In this document: one piece after another, positions 1 to 8,494 of the stretch
Position numbering within the stretch: position 1 is the first letter of the stretch
Layout: each line of letters opens with the position of its first letter
NCBI GenBank assembly: GCA_016214905.1
Contig: JACRMQ010000004.1
Coordinates: 1 to 64,000, forward strand
Source: Ignavibacteriales bacterium
GTDB taxonomy: Bacteria; Bacteroidota; Ignavibacteria; UBA10030; SZUA-254
Length of the DNA stretch: 64,000 nt
Reading direction: 5' to 3'
Program-made: the position numbers and the translations under genes
The notes under the pieces: generated by a model
Database searches by the model: none
What the model was told of the DNA's origin: nothing
Seen by the model: only the letters and a program-made list of their open reading frames with translations

Positions 1-1
1 T

Positions 2-802
2 ACATTCACACAGGGTGATATAGATGCGTTAGCGGCATCATTCAGCGCCGCGTTCAATGATGGAACATTGGATAACGTAATAAATCAATCATGTGCAATC
101 ACATTAACGGTGAACACAAACGGAGCCCGATCGGTAAATGGAACTCTATTCCCGGTTGTAAACACAGTTCATGTAGCCGGAAGTGCGTTGCCGTTGCAAT
201 GGCCAGGTGGCAGCTGGCCCGATGCAGACAGCAACCGTGTGATAAAGTTATATGACGATGGAACAAATGGCGATGCGACCTCTGGGGATAAGATATTCTC
301 AGGAGTAATAACATTCGCACCATATACTCCATTGAATGTATTATATAAATACGGTATCAACTGGGGCGATCTTGCAAACAACGATGGTATAAATGATAAC
401 GAAGCAGGATTTGCCGTTAACCATACTCTACAGATGACTAAATATCTATCATCTGCCACTGTTGTAGATACATTCGGTACTATGAAAGTATCAACAATAA
501 CGGATCCGGTTGGTGTGAAAGAAATCGCTATTATGCCAACAAAGTATGAACTTCAACAAAATTATCCGAATCCATTTAACCCGATAACAACGATCACTTA
601 TGCAATTCTAAAAGAATCGTTCGTTACGTTGAAGGTTTATAATGTACTCGGTGTTGAAGTTGCGACTCTTGTAAGTGAGAAGCAAAATGCCGGTACATTC
701 ACAGCTACATTTGATGCAAACGGTTTCTCAAGCGGTATGTATTTCTACAAAATTACCGCCGGTGATTTCGTAAGCACAAAAAAGATGATATTAGTTAAGT
801 AA
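2..802 (+). CDS. C-terminal part of a T9SS-sorted secreted protein (5' truncated)
   Basis: The reading frame is open from base 2, so the gene starts before the window; the TTG at 68 is an internal codon. A middle domain (about 220-460) is beta-rich and has an acidic stretch with DDGTNGD, which could bind calcium or carbohydrate, but I do not recognise its family. The last 80 residues form a type A T9SS sorting domain: QNYPNPFNP, then VYNVLGVEVATL, then SGMYFYKI and a final KKMILVK. The product should therefore cross the outer membrane by T9SS and be anchored or released. It is followed by a strong terminator and then by starch enzymes, so a polysaccharide-related role is possible but is only inference. 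Confidence 0.75.
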   Translation, partial: TFTQGDIDALAASFSAAFNDGTLDNVINQSCAITLTVNTNGARSVNGTLFPVVNTVHVAGSALPLQWPGGSWPDADSNRVIKLYDDGTNGDATSGDKIFSGVITFAPYTPLNVLYKYGINWGDLANNDGINDNEAGFAVNHTLQMTKYLSSATVVDTFGTMKVSTITDPVGVKEIAIMPTKYELQQNYPNPFNPITTITYAILKESFVTLKVYNVLGVEVATLVSEKQNAGTFTATFDANGFSSGMYFYKITAGDFVSTKKMILVK

Positions 803-819
803 TAAAAAGATATGTTATG

Positions 820-867
820 AAGGCGTCCGCCGGCATCGAATTGCATGGCGGCGCCTTTTTTATTTTT
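820..867 (+). terminator. Rho-independent terminator
   Basis: AAGGCG (820-825), a bulged T, and CCGCC (827-831) pair with GGCGG (847-851) and CGCCTT (852-857), giving an 11-bp GC-rich stem with a 15-base loop. A T-rich run follows (856-867). It ends the transcript of the truncated T9SS gene. The ATG at 845 lies inside the hairpin, which argues against it as the start of the next gene. Confidence 0.85.
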
Positions 868-877
868 CAAATTAATT

Positions 878-2347
878 ATGAAAATAATATCCCTTTGTCT
901 TTTTATTTTGCTTCTATTCACTTCGTGTTCTGCTCAACGAGAGACCAGGAGTGATTTCGTCCCCGATTGGGCAAAAGAAGCAATCTATTATCAAATCTTT
1001 CCCGAACGGTTTGCCAACGGTGATTCGACAAACGATCCACCAAACATTGAGAAATGGGATGGGATACCCAAAGGGAATAATTATTTCGGCGGAGATATTC
1101 AGGGAATTATCGATCACCTTGATTATTTAAAAGATTTAGGTATTAATGCACTTTACCTGAATCCAATATTTGAATCGAATACCAATCATAAATATCATAC
1201 AATAGATTATTTCAAAATAGATCCGCACTTCGGAGACGAGAAAACATTTAAAACGCTAATCGATGAATCGCATAAGCGGGGGATCCGAGTGATTATCGAT
1301 GGGGTGTTCAATCATACCGGCACAGAATTTTTTGCATTTAAAGATATTATAAAGAATGAAAAGAATTCTGAATATCTAAAATGGTACAATGTCCACGACT
1401 TTCCTATCAAACTTCCACCTGAAAAACCGAATTACGAAGCATGGTGGGGAATGGGGGAATTGCCGAAATTAATGGCAGATAATCCCGATGTTAGAAAATA
1501 TCTTTTTGAAGCAACGCGTTATTGGATGAAATTGGGACTTGATGGATGGAGGTTGGATGTACCAAATGAAATGTCGCACGACTTTTGGATTGAATGGAGA
1601 AAAATTGTTAAAGAAGAAAATCCCGACGCGCTCATAATCGGCGAGATTTGGGATGATGCATCTCCATGGTTAAAAGGAGATCAATTTGACGCGGTCATGA
1701 ATTATAGGTTTCGCGGTGCTTGTGTAGGTTTTATCGCTCTTGAAAATCGAAACGCGTTTCAATTTGATTCGATACTTACAACTGTCAATCAAGAATATCC
1801 CAGAGAAGTCAGTTACGCCCTTCAGAATCTTATCGGCAGCCATGATACCGAACGTTTTCTTATGTTATGCGAGAATGATACGGCGAAATTAAAACTCGCG
1901 ATAGTCGCGCAATTGATGTATTTAGGTGCGCCGATGATATATTACGGTGATGAGATCGGAACATCCGGTGGCAAAGATCCCGATTGCAGAAAGACGATGA
2001 GATGGGACAATTCTACCTGGAATTTCAATCTGCTTAATTGGTATCAAACCCATATAAAAATAAGAACGGAACATAAAATCTTCAGTCGCGGAACAGTCCG
2101 TTTTATTATGGCAGATACTTTAAAAAATATCGCGGCATTCGTGCGTGAATATGAAAATTCTGTCGCGGTCGTTATATTGAATATGAGTAAGGATAAAAAT
2201 GAGATTAACTATTCAATATTACCCGAAGGGATTAACGAGTGGTTGAATCTATATGATGATACTACCTTAAGGATTGATAACGGAAATGATAAACTTTTTG
2301 ATATCCAGGCTAAATCGAGTCTTATATTATTGGGAAAAAAGGATTAA
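878..2347 (+). CDS. GH13 alpha-amylase-family lipoprotein
   Basis: 489 residues. It probably cleaves alpha-1,4 (or alpha-1,6) glucans at the cell envelope. The start at 878 is chosen because the in-frame ATG at 845 lies in the upstream terminator and because 878 gives a clean lipoprotein signal ending LFTSC (Cys17). All four GH13 motifs are intact: DGVFNH (141-146), GWRLD with nucleophile Asp227, GEIW with acid Glu256, and SHDTER with His322-Asp323. The opening WAKEAIYYQIFPERFANGD resembles the neopullulanase/cyclomaltodextrinase branch. It is first in a unit with the large GH13 gene 9 bases downstream and the MalEFG-like importer. Exact specificity cannot be read from motifs. Confidence 0.85.
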   Translation: MKIISLCLFILLLFTSCSAQRETRSDFVPDWAKEAIYYQIFPERFANGDSTNDPPNIEKWDGIPKGNNYFGGDIQGIIDHLDYLKDLGINALYLNPIFESNTNHKYHTIDYFKIDPHFGDEKTFKTLIDESHKRGIRVIIDGVFNHTGTEFFAFKDIIKNEKNSEYLKWYNVHDFPIKLPPEKPNYEAWWGMGELPKLMADNPDVRKYLFEATRYWMKLGLDGWRLDVPNEMSHDFWIEWRKIVKEENPDALIIGEIWDDASPWLKGDQFDAVMNYRFRGACVGFIALENRNAFQFDSILTTVNQEYPREVSYALQNLIGSHDTERFLMLCENDTAKLKLAIVAQLMYLGAPMIYYGDEIGTSGGKDPDCRKTMRWDNSTWNFNLLNWYQTHIKIRTEHKIFSRGTVRFIMADTLKNIAAFVREYENSVAVVILNMSKDKNEINYSILPEGINEWLNLYDDTTLRIDNGNDKLFDIQAKSSLILLGKKD

Positions 2348-2356
2348 ATAAAAACA

Positions 2357-5300
2357 ATGAAGATGAAGATTTTGATACTTGTCCTCTTTTGCACCATATA
2401 CTCTCAAGCGGCTGATAGTGTTGATGTAGTATTTCGATATAATTTTGCAAAAGATACTATCCCCACTGTTCCTGGAACTTTTAATAGCTGGAATAATAGC
2501 GCGTGGCCCATGACAAAATCAGGAGGCGATCTCTGGATTCGTACAGCCCGGCTCGCAATTGGAACATATCAATATAAATTCTATACCAAGACCACTATTT
2601 GGCCCAACGATCCTTTGAATCATCATATTTATCCCACTGCAGATCAAAATTCGATTTTATATGTTAAAGATCCAACAATTTATCATTTTCTTCCTAACCA
2701 ACGGAATCCAATAGTAAATACATCCCTTCCAACAATTTCAGCTTACATATTACCAAAGGTTGGAACTGTTCTTGATACTTCAACTATAAGTTTACAAATC
2801 GACGGCACTCTTTTTTCCGGAATCGGAAGCAGTTATAATTTTATCACAAACCAGTTCGTATTCACCCCGCCGGAACCTCTTTTGAATGGTAATCATACGG
2901 TGATATTAAATGCAGGTATGAATGCCGATACTGTTCAATTCTCTTCACGCGGTGGATTTGTCCAGTTGTTAAATCAATTTCCATTCGAAACGTGGAAATC
3001 AAACTGGCAGTTAAACGGTGTTATTGATGATAGTTCCGTATCATCTCTGTGGATTGTCCGGAACCACACAGATTCGTTCATCGTATCGGCATCGAATAAA
3101 TCATTCAGTTATTCCGCACCCCTCATTGAGGGTCTGAATTCTTTCATAGCTTATGCTGATTCGTCAGGTTATATAAAAACTTCATCTCCGGTTTCGTTTA
3201 CACGAAAAATGAACCATGCACCCAATGCGGTAATTACTCTTTATCTTTCCGGAAGTAATATTAATTTATCTGCTTCAGCGAGCACAGACCCGGATACCGG
3301 CCAGACTGATCTTTTAAATTTTCATTGGATAGAAGATATTACAAATCCACAATCGATATCGGGAGTAAACAATTCAAACCAAGAATTAATCATCGGTCCA
3401 AAACCAATAATTCCGGGCGAGTATCATTTTCAACTCGTGTCATCAGACCCTCAGGGGAATAAAGACACGACAAGAAATTATTTTATTCTGGAGAAAAACG
3501 GAACATTCACTTTCCCCGGATACACGAGTAATCCGCGATGGGCGCAAGAAGCAAGAGTCTATTTTCTTTTTCCAAAATCATTCACATCAACGGGGACTTT
3601 GAACGCCGCGAGATTGCGGCTTCAATATATAAAAGACTTGGGATTCAATGTCATCTGGCTGATGCCCGTAATGAAAAATGCTTATCCGATAGATAACGGT
3701 GTCGGTCCGGGATACAATATCATAGACTTTTATAATGTCGCTCCTGAATATGGTACAAACCAGGACATGAAAGATTTTGTAAACAATGCCCATGATCTTG
3801 GCATCAAAGTCATACTTGACGTTACTCCGAATCATACAAGCCGGTTTCATCCATGGTCGCTCGATGCTCATACATACAAACAAAATTCTATTTACTGGAA
3901 TTGGTACGAGCACAATAAAATTACCGCCAATCCAAATGGTTTGGGTGATTGTTTAGATGCGGACAATTTCAATTATTATTGCGGCTTCAGCGATCAGCTT
4001 CTTAATTATAACTGGTTGGATGATGACGCACGAGCCGAGATGATTAACGTTTATAAATATTGGATCAAGGAATTCGGTCTCGATGGTTACCGCTTCGATG
4101 TTTATTGGGGACCGCATCGAAGGTACACCGAACGCTACATGGGACAACCTGTGCGCAAGGCGTTGAAGCATATCAAACCTGATATCTTATTACTCGCGGA
4201 AGATGATGGAACAGGATCCGGTACCGAAACCATTTATGCCGATTATGCATTTATTGATGTGCGAGGTGGGGTTGATGCTTCTTATGATTTTAAATTATAC
4301 AGGAATGCAATTGTGAATTTTGGGTTTAGTCCAACTGCAATAACAAATCTGCACAACGAAATTTATAACTCTGGATTTTACCCCGGCGAAAATGCGTTAT
4401 ATATGCGATTCATGGAATCTCAAGACGAAGATAGAATATTTTACACCGATCCAAACCCGTCGACTTATTATAACGCTCATCCATCAACTGCATTTAAGAG
4501 AACCATGCCGGTGGCGAGTGTAATTTTCACCTCACCCGGTTTTCCGATGTTGTGGAATGGGCAGGAGGTCGGATGGGGATATGGAATAACAGGATCCAAA
4601 CTCGCCCGAAATAGATCGGTTATAAATTGGGATTTTCAAGGGAAAACATTATTAACACCACATTACCAAAAGTTAGCAAATATAAGAGGGCAGTTCCCTG
4701 CGTTTACACAGCATAAACGGGATACCAACCATGATTTTTCAGTGAATGCATCCGATTCGTCCGATTTTATACGGGTTTCTTCAACGAACGACAGCGTCTA
4801 TGCTTTTTCACGCCCGTATCAAAACCAAAATGGTTTAACTGTTGTAAATATTAAATCATCAACTCAAACAACGATTATAGATCTTACAACTCAATATACT
4901 TTGAAATTCTCCGCAGGTATCCAGCCGGGAGAAGCGTATTATTTAAACGATCTTTACTCTAATACACGTGAAGCAATTCTCGGATCAGCACTTGATTCGG
5001 TTGCTGTTACATTGCCGCCTTACGGGACAGCGATATACACTGTTTCCTTAACGCCGGATTCGGTAATAATCGAAAATCCGATTGTGAGTGTAAATGAACC
5101 GCTTGTTATACCTGAAGAATCCGCTTTATATCAAAATTATCCGAATCCATTTAATCCCGTTACTAATTTTCGATTCTCAATCGCTAACTCTCAATTGGTA
5201 ATTCTAAAAGTATACGACGTCCTTGGGCGCGAAGTGGAAACGCTCGTCAGCGATGTAATGCAACAGGGAACTTATACGGTACAATGGAATGCATCAAATC

Positions 5301-5377
5301 AGCCAAGCGGAGTCTATTTCTATAGACTGAAAACCGGGAATTTTACAGACACTAAGAAACTTCTGCTTGTCAGGTAA
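2357..5377 (+). CDS. Large secreted GH13 glucanase with starch-binding-like N-terminus and T9SS tail
   Basis: 1006 residues with a signal peptide (to about 19). Residues 22-105 look like a CBM48/CBM20-type glycogen-binding fold (VPGTFNSWNN, then YQYKFY). Residues 125-380 are beta-sandwich-like linkers. The GH13 barrel spans about 395-830: DVTPNH (488-493), GYRFD with Asp581, and AEDDG with Glu615. Region IV reads ESQDEDR (687-693), so the usual His before the stabilising Asp690 is Gln. The tail (about 920-1006) is a type A T9SS domain with QNYPNPFNP and a final KKLLLVR. It should act extracellularly on starch or glycogen and feed the importer encoded next. Activity is likely but the His to Gln change makes specificity unsure. 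Confidence 0.85.
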   Translation: MKMKILILVLFCTIYSQAADSVDVVFRYNFAKDTIPTVPGTFNSWNNSAWPMTKSGGDLWIRTARLAIGTYQYKFYTKTTIWPNDPLNHHIYPTADQNSILYVKDPTIYHFLPNQRNPIVNTSLPTISAYILPKVGTVLDTSTISLQIDGTLFSGIGSSYNFITNQFVFTPPEPLLNGNHTVILNAGMNADTVQFSSRGGFVQLLNQFPFETWKSNWQLNGVIDDSSVSSLWIVRNHTDSFIVSASNKSFSYSAPLIEGLNSFIAYADSSGYIKTSSPVSFTRKMNHAPNAVITLYLSGSNINLSASASTDPDTGQTDLLNFHWIEDITNPQSISGVNNSNQELIIGPKPIIPGEYHFQLVSSDPQGNKDTTRNYFILEKNGTFTFPGYTSNPRWAQEARVYFLFPKSFTSTGTLNAARLRLQYIKDLGFNVIWLMPVMKNAYPIDNGVGPGYNIIDFYNVAPEYGTNQDMKDFVNNAHDLGIKVILDVTPNHTSRFHPWSLDAHTYKQNSIYWNWYEHNKITANPNGLGDCLDADNFNYYCGFSDQLLNYNWLDDDARAEMINVYKYWIKEFGLDGYRFDVYWGPHRRYTERYMGQPVRKALKHIKPDILLLAEDDGTGSGTETIYADYAFIDVRGGVDASYDFKLYRNAIVNFGFSPTAITNLHNEIYNSGFYPGENALYMRFMESQDEDRIFYTDPNPSTYYNAHPSTAFKRTMPVASVIFTSPGFPMLWNGQEVGWGYGITGSKLARNRSVINWDFQGKTLLTPHYQKLANIRGQFPAFTQHKRDTNHDFSVNASDSSDFIRVSSTNDSVYAFSRPYQNQNGLTVVNIKSSTQTTIIDLTTQYTLKFSAGIQPGEAYYLNDLYSNTREAILGSALDSVAVTLPPYGTAIYTVSLTPDSVIIENPIVSVNEPLVIPEESALYQNYPNPFNPVTNFRFSIANSQLVILKVYDVLGREVETLVSDVMQQGTYTVQWNASNQPSGVYFYRLKTGNFTDTKKLLLVR

Positions 5378-5387
5378 TCTGAATATT

Positions 5388-6629
5388 ATGAAAAAATATT
5401 TACTGCAGATATTCCATTACTCCATTTTGATTATTGTTTTGTTTTTCAATTCATGCACAATGAAAAATGAACCGAACCGGATAGTCATATGGCATCAGAT
5501 GCGCGTTGATGAAAGAGTTATACTCGAAGAGCAGATGAAGAAATATATGCAGTCTCATCCCGGTGTGAAGATCGAAGCAATATATAAAGAAACGGAAGAA
5601 TTGCGTTCGGGATTTATTATTGCTGCAATTGCCGGACAAGGTCCCGATTTAATTCACGGACCTTCAGATCAAGTGGGACCATTTCAGGTTATGGACATCA
5701 TAAAACCGATGGATGATATTTTTTCGAAATCATATCTCGATTCGTTCAATCCAAAAGCACTTACATATTATAAGGGAAACTTGTATCAAATAGCCGATAA
5801 GCTTGGCAACCATCTGACATTAGTGTATAATAAAAAACTGCTTACCAATCCTCCCCAAACAGATCAGGAAATGATCGAGATCGGCAGGAAGTTAACAGTT
5901 GATAAAGATGACGACGGCAAGACAGATCAGTATGGATTAGTTTGGAATTATACTGAACCGTTTTTCTTCATTCCGTTTATGACAGGATTCGGAGGATGGA
6001 TAATGGATGAGGATGGAATGCCAACACTCGATAATCGCGGAGTGATTGGCGGATTAATTTTCATAAAAGAATTGCGCGATAAATACAAAATTATTCCAAA
6101 AGAAGCCGACTACAATATTGCGGATGCTTTGTTCAAGGATGGGAAAGCCGCAATGATAATCAACGGCGATTGGTCGTGGGCAGGTTACAAGAAGGCGGGT
6201 ATTGATATCGGGATTGCACCGTTACCCCGGATTGTGAAAACTGGTTTATGGTGTGCGCCAATGGTATCGCCGAAAGGATTTTCGATAAATAAAAATGTAC
6301 CTAAAGAAAAAATCGACCTTATTTTAGATATTCTGAAATATTTGTTAAATTCTGAAAACCAATTGCAAACAGCGAAACTTTTAAATACAATGCCGGCCTT
6401 ATCAGCGTTGTACGAAGATCCGTTTATAAAAAATAATGAGATATTGAAAAATTCCCAGATTCAGATCGACCGCGGCAGACCAATGCCGGTGGTACCGGAA
6501 CTCCGAGCTATATGGGATGCAATGCGTCCGAGTTATCAAGCTGTACTCGGTGGTGTTAAGACACCGGAACAAGCGGCAAAAGATATGCAAAGTTTAGCAC
6601 TCAGAAAGATTGCTGAGATGAATGAATAG
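5388..6629 (+). CDS. Sugar ABC transporter substrate-binding lipoprotein (MalE-like)
   Basis: 413 residues, solute-binding family 1. The signal ends FFNSC, so Cys23 should be lipidated. The ATG at 5388 is preferred to 5367, since 5367 overlaps the preceding gene and puts seven extra residues before the signal. Family features include the N-terminal IVIWHQM strand, GPDLIHGPSD, and NGDWSWAGYKKAGIDIGIAPLP near the second lobe. It lies 10 bases after the GH13 gene and before two permease genes, so malto-oligosaccharide is the expected ligand. A lipid-anchored binding protein is unusual for a diderm but occurs in this superphylum. Confidence 0.85.
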   Translation: MKKYLLQIFHYSILIIVLFFNSCTMKNEPNRIVIWHQMRVDERVILEEQMKKYMQSHPGVKIEAIYKETEELRSGFIIAAIAGQGPDLIHGPSDQVGPFQVMDIIKPMDDIFSKSYLDSFNPKALTYYKGNLYQIADKLGNHLTLVYNKKLLTNPPQTDQEMIEIGRKLTVDKDDDGKTDQYGLVWNYTEPFFFIPFMTGFGGWIMDEDGMPTLDNRGVIGGLIFIKELRDKYKIIPKEADYNIADALFKDGKAAMIINGDWSWAGYKKAGIDIGIAPLPRIVKTGLWCAPMVSPKGFSINKNVPKEKIDLILDILKYLLNSENQLQTAKLLNTMPALSALYEDPFIKNNEILKNSQIQIDRGRPMPVVPELRAIWDAMRPSYQAVLGGVKTPEQAAKDMQSLALRKIAEMNE

Positions 6630-6655
6630 CTCACTGAGAACTCTTCTTAAGAACT

Positions 6656-7549
6656 ATGAATCGCTTTTATAAAAATATTTTTATCTTTGTTTTTGTTGCT
6701 CCTGCCTTTTTAGTTTTGATTGGAGTTGTATTCTATCCGTTCATTTATAATTTGGTGATTTCATTCTCTAACATGAACCTCCGGCATATTCAAGACTGGC
6801 AGATTATCGGTATGAAGCAATATGCCAAAGTTTTTACTGAACCAACAGAACCGAATTTCTATGCGGTATTTCTGAAGACAATCATCTGGACATCTGTAAA
6901 TGTTATCTTCCATGTGGTGCTTGGTGTATTTCTTGCCTTACTCTTGAATCAAAAAATAAAAGGTAAAGGAATATATCGCACACTCCTTATTCTTCCATGG
7001 GCAATACCGCAATACATTGTCGCCCTGACTTGGAGAGGGATGTTTAATTACGAGTATGGTTCAATCAATATCGTTCTGACGAAGTATCTTCATCTTCCGG
7101 CAGTAGAGTGGTTGAAAAATCCGACCGAGGCATTTCTGGCTTGCATTCTCACAAATATCTGGCTTGGGTTTCCGTTTATGATGGTGGTTGCTCTTGGTGC
7201 GCTACAAAGTATTCCGCATGAATTATACGAAGCGGCAGATATTGACGGTGCAACATGGTATCATAAATTAAAGAATATCACTTTGCCATTAATTAAACCG
7301 GTCATGATTCCCGCAATTACGCTTGGAATAGTTTGGACGTTCAACAGTCTTAATATTGTTTGGCTTGTAAGTAACGGCGGCGAACCATCGGATAGCACCC
7401 ATATACTTGTTTCATTCGTTTATAAAGCGGCTTTTAATTTATATCGGTATGGATATGCAGCGGCGTTGTCGATTATTATTTTCTTTATTTTACTGATATT
7501 CAGTCTATCTTTCATGAAGAAAACAAAAGCTACGGAAGCAGCGTATTAA
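6656..7549 (+). CDS. Sugar ABC transporter permease, MalF-type
   Basis: 297 residues, six predicted transmembrane segments. The cytoplasmic EAA loop is clear (EAADIDGATWYHKLKNITLP), which docks the ATPase. Start at 6656, 26 bases after the binding-protein gene. It is shorter than E. coli MalF because it lacks the large periplasmic P2 domain, like most carbohydrate uptake-1 family permeases. It pairs with the permease at 7648. No ATPase gene follows or precedes it in the window, so the energising subunit must be encoded elsewhere. Confidence 0.88.
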   Translation: MNRFYKNIFIFVFVAPAFLVLIGVVFYPFIYNLVISFSNMNLRHIQDWQIIGMKQYAKVFTEPTEPNFYAVFLKTIIWTSVNVIFHVVLGVFLALLLNQKIKGKGIYRTLLILPWAIPQYIVALTWRGMFNYEYGSINIVLTKYLHLPAVEWLKNPTEAFLACILTNIWLGFPFMMVVALGALQSIPHELYEAADIDGATWYHKLKNITLPLIKPVMIPAITLGIVWTFNSLNIVWLVSNGGEPSDSTHILVSFVYKAAFNLYRYGYAAALSIIIFFILLIFSLSFMKKTKATEAAY

Positions 7550-7567
7550 TTCGATCTTAGATATGAA

Positions 7568-7595
7568 TTATAAGTTATAAGTTATGAGTTATGAG
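7568..7595 (+). repeat. Four tandem heptamers between malF- and malG-like genes
   Basis: Two TTATAAG units (7568-7581) are followed by two TTATGAG units (7582-7595), head to tail and without gaps. The run sits in the 98-base spacer between two permease genes. It is too short to be CRISPR. It may be a slippage-prone simple repeat. Confidence 0.8.
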
Positions 7596-7647
7596 ATGTT
7601 GGCAGAGAGCATAAAATTAGATAACAGGAACAAATGACCACTGATAT

Positions 7648-8490
7648 ATGAAGTCATCAAAATATAAGAGCAAGATTATTCGGATTCTAACACACTTAGT
7701 GTTAGTTATTTTTACTTTGATCGCTATCTATCCGGTTCTTCAGGTGGTTACGATCTCGCTTCGACCTGCAGACAAGCTGCTATCGACTTCGCTTGAGATA
7801 ATTCCGCAAAATGCGACATTGAAATCTTACGTTGCATTATTCACAGATCAACCTTTTTTGTTGTGGGTTCGAAACAGTGCGCTTATTTCTTTAACGGTTA
7901 CACTGACGGGTGTCGCATTGGCATCGATGTCGGGTTATGTATTCTCCCGTTTCAACTTCATCGGAAAGAAAATCGGATTGTTGAGTTTACTTGTAACTCA
8001 AATGTTTCCGGCTACTATGTTGTTATTGCCATTGTATTTAATGCTGATATATTTAGGATTGATAAATTCTTATTTAGGAATTATTATCACTTACTCGGCA
8101 ACGGCATTACCTTTTTGCATCTGGACTATGAAAGGATACTACGACACGATACCCATCAGCTTGGAAGAAGCGGCGCGAATCGATGGGTGTAATCAATTTC
8201 AGGCATTTTATAAAGTAATATTACCGTTGGCTTCACCAGCTCTGGTCATCACCGGATTATTTTCATTTATGTCCGCTTGGTCTGAATACATAGTAGCAGC
8301 TCAGATACTTCAGGATACTCAATTGTGGACGTTACCGTTGGGTTTGAAATCGTTCGAGGCGAACATGTCTACCGAGTGGGGAATGTATGGCGCAGCATCT
8401 TTAATTGTTATGGTGCCTGTAGTTCTCCTTTTTATAATTCTGAGCAAATGGTTGGTATCGGGATTAACTTTAGGGAGTGTTAAAGGATAA
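7648..8490 (+). CDS. Sugar ABC transporter permease, MalG-type
   Basis: 280 residues, six predicted transmembrane segments, with the EAA loop EEAARIDGCNQFQAFYKVILP. It forms the heterodimeric channel with the product of 6656-7549. The N-terminal segment, IYPVLQVVTISLRP, is typical of MalG/LacG/GtsC-type permeases. The gene is separated from its partner by a 98-base spacer with a heptamer repeat, which is longer than other gaps in this unit and could alter expression or hold a weak promoter. The next gene begins 4 bases after the stop. Confidence 0.88.
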   Translation: MKSSKYKSKIIRILTHLVLVIFTLIAIYPVLQVVTISLRPADKLLSTSLEIIPQNATLKSYVALFTDQPFLLWVRNSALISLTVTLTGVALASMSGYVFSRFNFIGKKIGLLSLLVTQMFPATMLLLPLYLMLIYLGLINSYLGIIITYSATALPFCIWTMKGYYDTIPISLEEAARIDGCNQFQAFYKVILPLASPALVITGLFSFMSAWSEYIVAAQILQDTQLWTLPLGLKSFEANMSTEWGMYGAASLIVMVPVVLLFIILSKWLVSGLTLGSVKG

Positions 8491-8494
8491 ACGT

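Noticed and set aside
845-877. Upstream start for the GH13 lipoprotein
   Set aside because: It lies within the terminator hairpin and spoils the lipoprotein signal.
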